Assembly (NCBI RefSeq): GCF_013248995.1
Contig: NZ_JABRPK010000001.1
Span: 1 to 64,000, forward strand
Direction: 5' to 3'
DNA: 64,000 bases
From: Frigoribacterium sp. VKM Ac-2836
GTDB lineage: Bacteria; Actinomycetota; Actinomycetes; Actinomycetales; Microbacteriaceae
The translations under genes and the position numbers were made by a program. This document shows positions 25,773 through 33,874 of this stretch, piece after piece (the first letter of the stretch is position 1; each line of letters begins with the position of its first letter). Under the pieces are notes generated by a model. That model was not told the DNA's origin. It was given only the letters and a program-made list of their open reading frames with translations, and searched no databases.

Positions 25773-27034
25773 CGCCCGGTCTCCGCGACGAAGGCCGGCT
25801 CGGTCGCCGTCTCGAAGCTGCGGGCGATCCGCGCACCGTCGGCGGGGTCGATCTCGTACAGCAGCCCCTCGGTCGGGGCCGAGAGGTACGCGCGCTGCTG
25901 ATCGGCGATCAGCGTCGGCGTGCGACCCGCGGTGAGCGAGTCGGCGACGAGCGGCGCGGTCTCGGCGAGGACCTGGCCGCTGGCGCCGTCGAGGACGAGC
26001 ACCCGGCCGTCCTGCGCGAGGGCCAGGAGGCGCTGGTCGGCGTCGTCCACGGCGGTCACCGAGACCAGGGGGGCCGGCGCCGGCAGCAGCGTCCAGGCGC
26101 GGGCCCGGGTGTCGAGCAGCCAGATGCCCGCCGAGCCGGCGAGCGCGGCCACGGTGGGCCGCCCCTCCCGGTTGTCGAACGCCGTGGCCGGCGGCGCGGT
26201 GCCGCCGGTGGACAGCGCGACGCCCTCGGGGTAGGGGATGCGTTCGACGACGAGCTCGTCGTCGTCGACGGTCGCGAGCAGGGCGCCGTCCGAGCAGCCG
26301 ACGACGGCTCCGACGCGGGTGGCGATCGTGCCGGCGGCCTCGGGGCAGGCCTGGCGCAGGCCGGTCTCGTCGCCGTCGGCCGTGTACCCGACGAGCGTCG
26401 TGGTCGCCCCGCTGCCCTCGGTGACCAGGGCGTACGACCCGACGGGCACGACCATCCCGGCGCCGGGCGCGCCGGCTAAGCGGAACCGTTCGTGGATCTC
26501 GCCGCGTGACAGTGCCTCGGTGTCGAGCAGCACCGCGTCGCCGGAGCCGGCGAAGTGCACGCCGGTCGAGCCCGAGGTCGACAGGTTCGTGGTCGCGACG
26601 GTGGCCGCACCGTCGCCCTCGAGGGTGCCGAGGAGGCGCGGGTCGGCCCGGTAGTAATGGAAGTGGTCCACGTGGTCCCAGGTCCAGACCCCGCTGTCGA
26701 CGACTTCGAGGCCGCGAGGGGTCTCGGCGAACAGGTACCGCCCGTCGGTCTCCACGGCCGTCGGGGCCCCGACCGAGCCGAGCTCGACCACGCCCTCGTC
26801 GAGCAGGTCGAGGTGGGCGACCGAGCCCGACGGGTCGATGGTGGTGAGGCCGAGGCGGGGCTCGGCGAGTTCTTCGGCGCCGGCGACGTCACCGTGGCCC
26901 TCGCCGGGGGTGCCGGTCTCGTCGGCCGTCGTCTCGGCGGCGGGGCCGCCGCCCGGCGAGGTGCCGGTCGAGCAGGCGGTCAGCCCGAGGGCGAGCGTGC
27001 CGAGCAGGCAGGTCGTGAGGAGGGGGGATCGCAT
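25769..27034 (-). CDS. AztD-like beta-propeller lipoprotein, second copy
   Basis: The protein has 421 residues. Signal and lipobox LTAC (Cys about 21) are followed by a Gly/Thr/Glu linker and beta-propeller blades. The His cluster HVDHFHYY (about residues 105-112) is a strong candidate metal site. Several blades resemble the downstream AztD-like protein (DGRYLFAETPRGLEVVD against DGRHVMVTTSEGFQVLD; GCSDGALL against GCEDGALV), so the two arose by duplication. GGAAGGA precedes ATG 27034. It probably passes zinc to AztC or senses it. Confidence 0.72.
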   Translation of the reverse strand: MRSPLLTTCLLGTLALGLTACSTGTSPGGGPAAETTADETGTPGEGHGDVAGAEELAEPRLGLTTIDPSGSVAHLDLLDEGVVELGSVGAPTAVETDGRYLFAETPRGLEVVDSGVWTWDHVDHFHYYRADPRLLGTLEGDGAATVATTNLSTSGSTGVHFAGSGDAVLLDTEALSRGEIHERFRLAGAPGAGMVVPVGSYALVTEGSGATTTLVGYTADGDETGLRQACPEAAGTIATRVGAVVGCSDGALLATVDDDELVVERIPYPEGVALSTGGTAPPATAFDNREGRPTVAALAGSAGIWLLDTRARAWTLLPAPAPLVSVTAVDDADQRLLALAQDGRVLVLDGASGQVLAETAPLVADSLTAGRTPTLIADQQRAYLSAPTEGLLYEIDPADGARIARSFETATEPAFVAETGR

Positions 27035-27087
27035 GCGGTCCTTCCGGGTGGGGCTCGGTGGGGGTGGTCCGGGGTGATCCGGGTCGG

Positions 27088-27972
27088 TCACGAGGTCGTG
27101 GTCAGGACGGCCGGCGACCGCGGGGGCTCCGGCTCGGACGGTCGGCGGCGGCCGACCAGGGCGTGGCAGGCCCCCGAGAGGGCGGCGAACGCGATGGCCG
27201 TGGCGGCGATCGAGGCCCCCGCGGCGGTGGCCGCGTGCCACGAGACCAGCAACCCGACGGCCACGGCGAGCACGCCGAAGGCGGAGGACAGGACCATCCG
27301 CGAGGGCAACCGGGTCGTCCAGTGGCCCGCCGCGACGGCCGGCGCGAGCAGCAGCCCGACGACGAGCAACGACCCGACGGCCTGGTACGAGGCGACGACG
27401 GCGAGGGTGACCAGGCCCACGAGCACGGCCTGGGCCGATCGCGGGCCGAGCCCCAGCACGGCAGCCAGTCGGGGGTCGAGGGCGAGGGCGACCAGGGGGC
27501 GGTGGAAGGCGGCGGCGAGGCTCACGCCGACGGCCGTCGCACCGGCGAGGAGCCCGAGGTCGGCCGCCGTGATCGCGAGGACGTCGCCGAAGAGGATGGA
27601 CGTGGCGTCGGTGGCGAAGCTGCCCGAGTGCGAGATGACGACGACGCCGAGGGCGAGCATCGCGACGAACAGCAGGCCGATGCTCGTGTCGTACGACAGG
27701 CGACCACGTCGTTGCAGCGCCGCGACGCCCAGGCTCATGACGACGGCGCTGAGCGCACCGCCGACGAGGACGGGCGCACCGAGCACGGTCGCGAGGGCGA
27801 CGCCGGGCAGCATGCCGTGCGCGAGCGCCTCGCCGAGGAAGGCCATGCCGCGCACCACGACCCAGGTGCCGACCACGCCGCAGAGGACCGCGACGAGACC
27901 GCCGCCGACGAGGGCGCGCTGGACGAAGTCGAGCGCGAACGGCTCGAGGACGGCGGTGGAGAGGAAGGGCAC
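27088..27972 (-). CDS. aztB: Zinc ABC transporter permease
   Basis: The protein has 294 residues and about eight or nine hydrophobic segments of the ABC-3 (ZnuB-like) family. Family stretches are VVRGMAFLGEALAHGMLPGVALA, SYDTSIGLLFVAMLALGVVVIS and YQAVGSLLVVGLLLAPAVAA. The start is taken as GTG 27972; it lacks a ribosome site, but a -10-like TACGGT lies eight bases upstream, so the messenger is probably leaderless. It is the first gene of aztB-lipoprotein-aztC-aztD and divergent from the ATPase across the Zur box. Confidence 0.9.
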   Translation of the reverse strand: MPFLSTAVLEPFALDFVQRALVGGGLVAVLCGVVGTWVVVRGMAFLGEALAHGMLPGVALATVLGAPVLVGGALSAVVMSLGVAALQRRGRLSYDTSIGLLFVAMLALGVVVISHSGSFATDATSILFGDVLAITAADLGLLAGATAVGVSLAAAFHRPLVALALDPRLAAVLGLGPRSAQAVLVGLVTLAVVASYQAVGSLLVVGLLLAPAVAAGHWTTRLPSRMVLSSAFGVLAVAVGLLVSWHAATAAGASIAATAIAFAALSGACHALVGRRRPSEPEPPRSPAVLTTTS

Positions 27973-27980
27973 GAGACACG

Positions 27981-28017
27981 ACCGTAGCTGAGAATGAGAA
28001 CGCTTATCAACTAGGGT
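27981..28017. promoter_or_regulatory. Zur-like box and divergent leaderless promoters of the zinc importer
   Basis: TGAGAACGCTTATCA (27995-28009) is a TGAnAA...TTnTCA palindrome, with an overlapping TGAGAA half at 27989. The -10 elements TAGGGT (28012-28017, plus strand) and TACGGT (27986-27981, minus strand) flank it, so one bound Zur dimer could repress both directions. Confidence 0.75.
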
Positions 28018-28023
28018 GGTCGC

Positions 28024-28713
28024 ATGACGACTGCTGCTGCTCTCTCGTCCCTGGCGCGCCTCCGGGGGGTGGGGGTCTCGTTCGGTGACCGGGTGGCCCT
28101 GACCGGCGTCGACCTCGACGTGCCCGGCGGCACCCTGACGGTGGTCGCCGGGCCGAACGGCGCCGGCAAGTCGACGCTGCTCGAGGTGGTCGCAGGCGTC
28201 CGCGAACCGACGTCGGGCACGCGCACGGCGAGCACGACGATCGCCTTCGTCCCGCAGCGGACGTCCGTCCCGGACGGGCTGCCGGTCACCGTGCGCGACG
28301 TCGTGACGGTCGGCGCCTGGGGTCGCGTGGGCCGGTGGCGCCCCCTCGACCGTCGAGCCCGCGCCGCCGTCGACGAGGCGCTCGAACGCTTGCACGTCGC
28401 CGATCTGGCGCCCCGATCGTTCGCCGCGCTCTCGGGCGGCCAGCGGCAGCGTGCGCTCCTGGCCCACGGACTCGCGCGCGGGGCCGACCTGCTGCTGCTC
28501 GACGAGCCCACGACCGGGCTCGACGCGGACAGCGCCCAGCGAATCCGGACCACGCTGCTCGACGAGGCGGCCCGGGGCACGGGGGTGCTCGCGGTGTCGC
28601 ACGATCCGCTGCTGCTCGACGCCGCGCACCTCGTCGTCCGGCTCGAGGGAGGTCGTGTCGTCCGAGGCGGAGCTGGCGACGCGGAGGCGCGGTGCGGCAC
28701 AGTGGCGTCGTGA
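28024..28713 (+). CDS. aztA: Zinc ABC transporter ATP-binding protein
   Basis: The protein has 229 residues. Walker A GPNGAGKST (about 43-51), Q-loop VPQRT, signature LSGGQRQR, Walker B LLLLDEPTTGLD and switch VSHD are all present. The short length and VPQRTSVPDGLPVTVRDVV segment fit metal importers. TAGGGT-N6-ATG and the Zur box at 27995-28009 place it under zinc control. The downstream PhzF gene overlaps its stop by four bases, so it is co-transcribed. Confidence 0.92.
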   Translation: MTTAAALSSLARLRGVGVSFGDRVALTGVDLDVPGGTLTVVAGPNGAGKSTLLEVVAGVREPTSGTRTASTTIAFVPQRTSVPDGLPVTVRDVVTVGAWGRVGRWRPLDRRARAAVDEALERLHVADLAPRSFAALSGGQRQRALLAHGLARGADLLLLDEPTTGLDADSAQRIRTTLLDEAARGTGVLAVSHDPLLLDAAHLVVRLEGGRVVRGGAGDAEARCGTVAS

Positions 28714-29666
28714 CCGATCGCAGACCCACGCCTCCCGTCAGCCCCGCCGCCCCCTCGTCGCCGGCCGCCCCGACCGTCGAGGTGCTGCGCCTGACGGCCT
28801 TCGCCGACGGGCTGGGCGGAGGCAACCCGGCCGGCGTCGTCCTCGATGCGTCGACCCTGACGGCCGCCGACATGCTGCGCATCGCCGCCGAGGTGGGCTA
28901 CGCCGAGACGGCTTTCGTGGTGGATCCGTCCGTCGCCGGGGACGACCGACGCGTGGCCGTGCGCTACTTCTCGCCCGGGGCCGAGGTCCCGTTCTGTGGT
29001 CACGCGACCATCGCCACCGCCGTCGCCCTGGCCGAGCGTCGCGGGGTCGGACCCTTCACGCTCGTGACGGCGGTCGGCCCGGTCGTGATCGAGACCTCGC
29101 GCGCGGGCGGTGACGCTGCCGCGGGCCTGGTCGCGGCGTCCTTCACGAGCGTCGACCCGGTCGTGCGCGACCTCGACCCGGCCGTGGCCGACCGACTGCT
29201 GGCGTTGCTCGGCCTCACCCACGCCGACCTCGACGAGCGTCGTCCGCTGCGGGAGTCCTTCGCGGGCAACCGGCACCCCGTGGTGGCGGTCCGCGACCAG
29301 CGGGTCTTCGACGACTTCCGTTTCGATCCGGTCGCCGTGCGGGCCCTCATGGACGAGCAGGGCTGGGCCGGCACGATCACGGTGATCCACGACCGAGGGG
29401 GCGACGGGTCCTGTTCGACCGTGGTCGAGGCGCGCAACCTGTTCCCGGTCGGCGCCATCACCGAAGACCCGGCGACGGGGTCGGCGGCCGCGTCGCTGGG
29501 CGGCTACCTCCGCGCGCTCGACCTGATCGCGCCTCCTGCCCGCGTCGTGGTGAGGCAGGGTCGGCACGTCGGGCGGCCGAGCCTCCTCGTGGTCGATGTC
29601 CCGGTCGCCGGGGGCATCACGGTCACCGGCACGGCGACCCCGGTGCTCGCCGCGCCGGCCCGCTGA
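28710..29666 (+). CDS. PhzF-family isomerase/epimerase-like protein
   Basis: The protein has 318 residues. Family signatures are LGGGNPAGVV (about residue 30), the acidic catalytic region with GYAETAFV, the FCGHATIATA loop and, in the C-terminal half, EDPATGSAAASLGGYL. PhzF proteins are diaminopimelate-epimerase-fold isomerases with diverse, mostly unknown substrates. GTG 28710 is coupled to aztA, so zinc limitation should raise its expression; whether it has a zinc-related role is not known. The first 15 residues are Pro/Ala-rich. Confidence 0.85.
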   Translation: MTDRRPTPPVSPAAPSSPAAPTVEVLRLTAFADGLGGGNPAGVVLDASTLTAADMLRIAAEVGYAETAFVVDPSVAGDDRRVAVRYFSPGAEVPFCGHATIATAVALAERRGVGPFTLVTAVGPVVIETSRAGGDAAAGLVAASFTSVDPVVRDLDPAVADRLLALLGLTHADLDERRPLRESFAGNRHPVVAVRDQRVFDDFRFDPVAVRALMDEQGWAGTITVIHDRGGDGSCSTVVEARNLFPVGAITEDPATGSAAASLGGYLRALDLIAPPARVVVRQGRHVGRPSLLVVDVPVAGGITVTGTATPVLAAPAR

Positions 29667-29809
29667 CGCGCCGCCCCGCCAGCCCCCTGGCCGGCTGGCC
29701 CGCCGAGTCGCTGCTCAGCCGTCGCTCGACAGCCCGCCCTCGCCCCGCCCTCGCCCCGCTTCCCCGCCGTCGCCGCCTCGCCGGAAGGCAAGGGCATCTC
29801 TCTTTCCTT

Positions 29810-29985
29810 GATCCGGTACGTACCGGATCAGCGGATGCCCGGGTGACGGGGTGGGCGGTGAGATCCGGTACGTACCGGATCAGCGAATGCCGGGGTGACG
29901 GGGTGGGCGTTGAGATCCGGTACGTACCGGATCAGCGGATGCCGGGGTGACGGGGTGGGCGGTGAGATCCGGTACGTACCGGATC
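29810..29985. repeat. Four-copy array of a 20-bp perfect palindrome at 52-bp period
   Basis: GATCCGGTACGTACCGGATC occurs at 29810-29829, 29862-29881, 29914-29933 and 29966-29985, each exactly 52 bp from the next. The 32-bp units between are nearly identical. The base after AGCG alternates G, A, G, A across the four copies (AGCGGATGC, AGCGAATGC), so the array arose from a duplicated dimer. 52 bp is five helical turns, putting all palindromes on one face of the DNA. Confidence 0.95.
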
Positions 29986-30038
29986 AGCGAATGCAAGGGA
30001 GCCCTGCGCCGCGCCGTCGCCCGGGTGCCGCACGACGA

Positions 30039-30100
30039 CGAACCCCGTGTCGAACGATGAACCCGGAAGCGTGTGGGTGCATCGTTCGACACGGGGTTCG
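30039..30100 (-). terminator. Perfect 21-bp hairpin after the lamin-tail gene
   Basis: Arms 30039-30059 and 30080-30100 pair perfectly around a 20-base loop that can itself pair (CCC/GGG). It lies 14 bp after the stop codon. The stem carries GTCGAAC modules like those of copies A-D, so it may be a divergent member of the same family. Confidence 0.65.
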
Positions 30101-30114
30101 TGGGGCGTCGTGCC

Positions 30115-32703
30115 TCAGTCGCGGGCGAGCCTGCGGCGGCGGGTGATCACGGTGGCTGCTCCGACGAGCACGAGCAGCAGGGCCGCAGCCGCTGCCCACC
30201 GGGCGTCCGCACCGGTGAAGGCGAGCTGCCCGTCGACCGCTGCGGGGTCCGAGCCCTGCCCGATCGGCGTCACGCCCGTGCCGGGGGCGGCAGGGGAGCC
30301 GGGACCACCGGGGGTGCCGGGGATGCCGGGCGTCCCGGGGGTCCCGGGGTCACCCGGAGTGCCGGGCGTCCCGGGCTCGGCCGCCACGCCAGGGAAGGTC
30401 CCGGCCCGCAGCGAGAACCCGTCCGTGTCGTTGTCGTCGGCGTAGAACGTCTGACGGAACCCGTCGAGGCTCGTCGCCGCCGGGGCGATCGCGAAGCCCT
30501 CGTTGGCGAGCCCGCGGTCGGCGTTCGCCGGTGCCTCGTAGACCACGTCCTCGGCGAACGCCCCCGACTCGTCGACCGAGAACAGCGCCGTGCGGCCCGA
30601 GCACGCCTCGTCGCACACGACCCAGAGCGCGTCGAGGTCGGCGTCGAACTGCAGGTCGGCGACCAGGGCGAACGACGTGGCGATGGTGGCGACGCGCTCG
30701 GAAGAACCGTCGTCCATCAGGGCGTAGGCGTAGACGCTCGCGGTGCCCTCGACGCCGACGAAGAAGAGTCCGTCACCGTGGCCGGCGTAGGTGGCCGGAT
30801 CGTAGGAGGCGCCGGTCGCCTCGTCGACGAACCCCGCCTCGGTCAGCCAGACGTCGGACACCCAGGTGATGCCCTCGAGGCCCGCGTTGGCCCCCAGTCC
30901 GGGGAAGTCCTGGGCGAGGTTCCACTCGTCGGTGGCGACCAGGGTCGTGGCCGGGCTCACGGTCGCGGCGTCGTAGCGCAGCACCGAGGGGCGGCTGACC
31001 GAGCCCGAGGCGTTGTTGCGCTCGGTCGACACGTAGACGCCGCCCGTGGACGAGTCGTCGGCGACCGTGACGCCCTCGGCATCGACGATGTCGGTCGCGA
31101 CCCCGCTCGGGTACAGCAGCTTCTTGCCGGCTGCCCAGCCATCGGTCGTCTGCGGGGCCCACCCGCCGGCGCCGTCCGAGACGATCCGATAGAGCAGGCC
31201 GTCGCCGTTCTGCACCGCCCAGAGGGTGCCGGGAGCCGCCGTGCCGGTGGGCTCGTAGTCGAGACCGCTGAGGTCGCCGGTGAAGGTGCCCTCGTCGTCC
31301 AGGGGGACCTCGTCGGGTCCGCCGGGCCAGGCCGTCGGCACCAAGACGCCGGCGAAGGTGTTGGCCGAGCCCTTGGTCGGGGCCGACGTGACGGCGAAGT
31401 CGCCCGTGCCGTCGGGGCCGCGGCCGTAGGTGGTGGCCGCGTGCGAGGTCCACGAGTACTCGTCGGCGACGGTCGACCCGTCGGCGGCCGTCGTGCCGTC
31501 GGGCAGCAGCAGACGGACCGAGTCGGCACCGCCCAGCCCGAAGTCGAAGCCGGCGGTGGTCGGGGCCTGCTCGTCGAGGACGACGAAGCCCCCGGGGGCC
31601 ACGACCGTGCCGGCCGGGATCACGTAGCGGTGCGACGGGTCGGAGTCGGTCAGCACGTATCCGCCGAGGTCGACCGAGGTGGCGCCCACGGTGGTGAGCT
31701 CGACCCAGTCGCCGGGGGCGCCTCCCTGGCTCTCGACCTCGTTGATGCGGACGGGCGAGGAGCAGTCGTTCGCCGCGCCCTTGGTGCTCGCGGTCGTCGT
31801 GGTCAGCTCGCCCGAGCCGTCGGGGCAACGGCCGTAGCTGACGGTGCTGTGGACGGTCCAGGCGTACGAGGCGACGAGCGTGCCCGCGGTGTCGAACAGG
31901 CGGGCCGAGTCGGGCTGACCGAGACCGAAGTCGAAGCCCACCGGGTTCGAGCCCGAGGCCTGGTCGATCACGAAGAACGCGCCGGGCTGCACGACGGAGC
32001 CGGAGGGCAGCGTGAACGGCGTGCGCACGTCGTCCTCGTCTCGGAACGTGTAGCCCGAGATGTCGACGGGTGCGGTGCCGACGTTCGTCAGCTCGACCCA
32101 GTCGGTGTCGTCGCCGTTCGACTCGACCTCGTTGATCACGACGTCGGTCGTGGCGGGCACGGCGGGGATCGTCGGGTCGGTCGGGGCGGGGTCCGTCGGG
32201 TCGGTCGGCGCCGGCGTCGTCGCGCACTCGTTGGCGGTGCCTCGTGTTCCTGCCGCCGTCGTCGTGAACTCGCCGGTGCCGTCGGCGCAGCGGCCGTAGG
32301 TCGTCGTCGGGAACTGCGTCCAGGCGTAGGAGTCGAGCAGGGTCGTGCCGTCGGCGGCGTAGAGCCGGGCGGCGTCGTCGCGTCCGAGCCCGTAGGCGGC
32401 GGCGCCCCACACGGCATCGTCGGCCACGTCGACGACGAGGCGCTCGCCGGCGGCGAGGACGGTGCCCGCGGGCAGCGCCAGGGTGCGTGTGTCGTTGTCG
32501 TCCCGCAGCACGAAGCCCGACACGTCGGTCGGGGTGGCGCCGGTGTTGAGCAGCTCGACCCAGTCGTCGGTCGTGTCGATCTCGTTGACGACGACGTCCG
32601 CGTCGGCCGCGAGGGCGGGCAGGGCGCTCGTGGCCACGAGCCCGGCGGCGGCGATCGAGCCGGCCAGGGTCAGGGCGCCGAGGCGGAGCAGGGGCGTTCG
32701 CAT
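30115..32703 (-). CDS. Large surface protein with three lamin-tail domains and LAFTG sorting signal
   Basis: The protein has 862 residues. A signal peptide (about 1-33) is followed by three lamin-tail domains (about 36-155, 185-305 and 315-445), each with NExxxxxDWVELxNxG and GxxxxxxDSxRLxxxxGTxxxxYxW. A long beta-rich region follows (about 450-770). A collagen-like GxPGxPG stretch (about 775-810) precedes LAFTG, a hydrophobic segment and RRRR, the layout of a sortase substrate. Such proteins often carry nuclease or phosphatase activities (family knowledge); the middle domain is not clearly assigned. GGAA precedes the ATG at 32703. Confidence 0.82.
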   Translation of the reverse strand: MRTPLLRLGALTLAGSIAAAGLVATSALPALAADADVVVNEIDTTDDWVELLNTGATPTDVSGFVLRDDNDTRTLALPAGTVLAAGERLVVDVADDAVWGAAAYGLGRDDAARLYAADGTTLLDSYAWTQFPTTTYGRCADGTGEFTTTAAGTRGTANECATTPAPTDPTDPAPTDPTIPAVPATTDVVINEVESNGDDTDWVELTNVGTAPVDISGYTFRDEDDVRTPFTLPSGSVVQPGAFFVIDQASGSNPVGFDFGLGQPDSARLFDTAGTLVASYAWTVHSTVSYGRCPDGSGELTTTTASTKGAANDCSSPVRINEVESQGGAPGDWVELTTVGATSVDLGGYVLTDSDPSHRYVIPAGTVVAPGGFVVLDEQAPTTAGFDFGLGGADSVRLLLPDGTTAADGSTVADEYSWTSHAATTYGRGPDGTGDFAVTSAPTKGSANTFAGVLVPTAWPGGPDEVPLDDEGTFTGDLSGLDYEPTGTAAPGTLWAVQNGDGLLYRIVSDGAGGWAPQTTDGWAAGKKLLYPSGVATDIVDAEGVTVADDSSTGGVYVSTERNNASGSVSRPSVLRYDAATVSPATTLVATDEWNLAQDFPGLGANAGLEGITWVSDVWLTEAGFVDEATGASYDPATYAGHGDGLFFVGVEGTASVYAYALMDDGSSERVATIATSFALVADLQFDADLDALWVVCDEACSGRTALFSVDESGAFAEDVVYEAPANADRGLANEGFAIAPAATSLDGFRQTFYADDNDTDGFSLRAGTFPGVAAEPGTPGTPGDPGTPGTPGIPGTPGGPGSPAAPGTGVTPIGQGSDPAAVDGQLAFTGADARWAAAAALLLVLVGAATVITRRRRLARD

Positions 32704-32845
32704 GCGGGTTCCGTTTCGTCGGGTGTGGACCGAACCATCTCGGACGGAAGCGACGCCCGGGTGAACGCCCCGTGAACGTCGATGCGTCGCCCCGTCACGG
32801 CTCGGTCTCGCCCCGCGGTGGCGAGGCAGGACTAACGTCACGCGC

Positions 32846-33862
32846 ATGGCATCCGAGGCGACGACCCTGCGGGTGGGCGACCGCGACGTCCGCATCAGCA
32901 GTCCCTCGCGCGTGCTCTGGCCCGACCTCGGCGTGACGAAGCTCGACCTGGCCCGATACCTGGCCGAGGTCGGCACGCCCTTCGTCGCGGCGAACGGCGA
33001 CCGCCCCATCTCGTTGCAACGCTTCGGCGGTGACGTCGACGGCGAGCAGTACTTCTCGAAGAACCCGCCGCGGGGCACACCGGACTACGTCCGGGCCGTC
33101 GACGTCACCTACCCGAGCGGCCGCGTGCACCCGCAGCTCGTGATCGACGAGCCCGCCGCCGCCGTCTGGGCGGCGCAGATGAACACCCTCGTCTTCCACC
33201 CGTGGGCGTCTCGCGCCGAGCAGCCCGACCAGCCCGACCAACTCCGCATCGACCTCGACCCGCAGCCCGGCACGGACTTCGCCGACGCCGTGACCGCCGC
33301 ACTCGACCTCCGGGGCGTACTCGACGAGGCGGGTCTCACCGCCTTCGTCAAGACGAGCGGCAACCGCGGGCTGCACGTCTTCGCCCCGATCGAGCCGACC
33401 CACGAGTTCCTCGAGGTGAGGCACGCCGTCATCGCCGCAGCCCGCGAGCTCGAACGTCGCGCGCCCGACCGCGTCACCACCGCCTGGTGGAAGGAGGAGC
33501 GGGGCGACCGTCTCTTCGTCGACTACAACCAGGCCAACCGCGACCGCACCATGGCGGGGGCGTGGTCTCCTCGGGCGCTGCCCCGCGCCTCCGTGTCGTT
33601 GCCGGTCACCTGGGACGACCTGCCGGGCATCGATCCCGCCGAGCACACGGTGCTGACCGTGCCCGAGCGGCTGCAGACGCACGGCGACCCGTGGGAGTCG
33701 ATGCACGAGTCGCCCGGACGCATCGACGTGCTGCTCGGCTGGTGGGAGCGCGACGTCGCCGACGGCCTCGGCGAGCTGCCGTTCCCGCCGGACTTCCCGA
33801 AGATGCCGGGCGAGCCACCGCGCGTGCAGCCCAGCCGCGCGCGCAGACCCGCCGCCGACTGA
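32846..33862 (+). CDS. ligD: LigD-type polymerase/primase domain protein
   Basis: The protein has 338 residues, with the stand-alone polymerase domain of LigD. Visible are DLARYLAEVGTPFVAANGDRPISLQRFGGDV, the catalytic DLDPQPGTDF, KTSGNRGLHVFAPI and WWKEERGDRLFVDYNQANRDRTMAGAWSPR. This enzyme adds nucleotides at broken ends in non-homologous end joining (family knowledge). No ligase or phosphoesterase domain is fused. TAACGT-N7-ATG suggests a leaderless messenger. The ATP-dependent ligase is encoded convergently just downstream; no Ku gene is in the window. Confidence 0.9.
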   Translation: MASEATTLRVGDRDVRISSPSRVLWPDLGVTKLDLARYLAEVGTPFVAANGDRPISLQRFGGDVDGEQYFSKNPPRGTPDYVRAVDVTYPSGRVHPQLVIDEPAAAVWAAQMNTLVFHPWASRAEQPDQPDQLRIDLDPQPGTDFADAVTAALDLRGVLDEAGLTAFVKTSGNRGLHVFAPIEPTHEFLEVRHAVIAAARELERRAPDRVTTAWWKEERGDRLFVDYNQANRDRTMAGAWSPRALPRASVSLPVTWDDLPGIDPAEHTVLTVPERLQTHGDPWESMHESPGRIDVLLGWWERDVADGLGELPFPPDFPKMPGEPPRVQPSRARRPAAD

Positions 33863-33874
33863 CCCCGGGCCCGC

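Larger units (their letters stand above)
29667..30114. other. Convergent intergenic region with repeat array and hairpin
   Basis: This is 448 bases without a gene, between two genes that both end here. The left part has a possible weak hairpin (CCAGCC...GGCTGG near 29680) and CGCCCTCGCCC repeats. The centre holds the four-palindrome array (29810-29985), and the right part the hairpin of the lamin-tail gene (30039-30100). No promoter or open reading frame with good codon use is seen. Confidence 0.7.

Noticed and set aside
29810-29985. CRISPR-like array (20-bp repeat, 32-bp spacers)
   Set aside because: The spacers are nearly identical to one another and the repeat is a perfect palindrome; no cas gene is near. 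It is a tandem repeat, not a CRISPR.
30073-32775. Plus-strand frame of 900 codons opposite the lamin-tail gene
   Set aside because: The minus strand encodes a signal peptide, three lamin-tail domains and a sorting signal; the plus frame is Arg/Gly/Val-rich and lacks domains.
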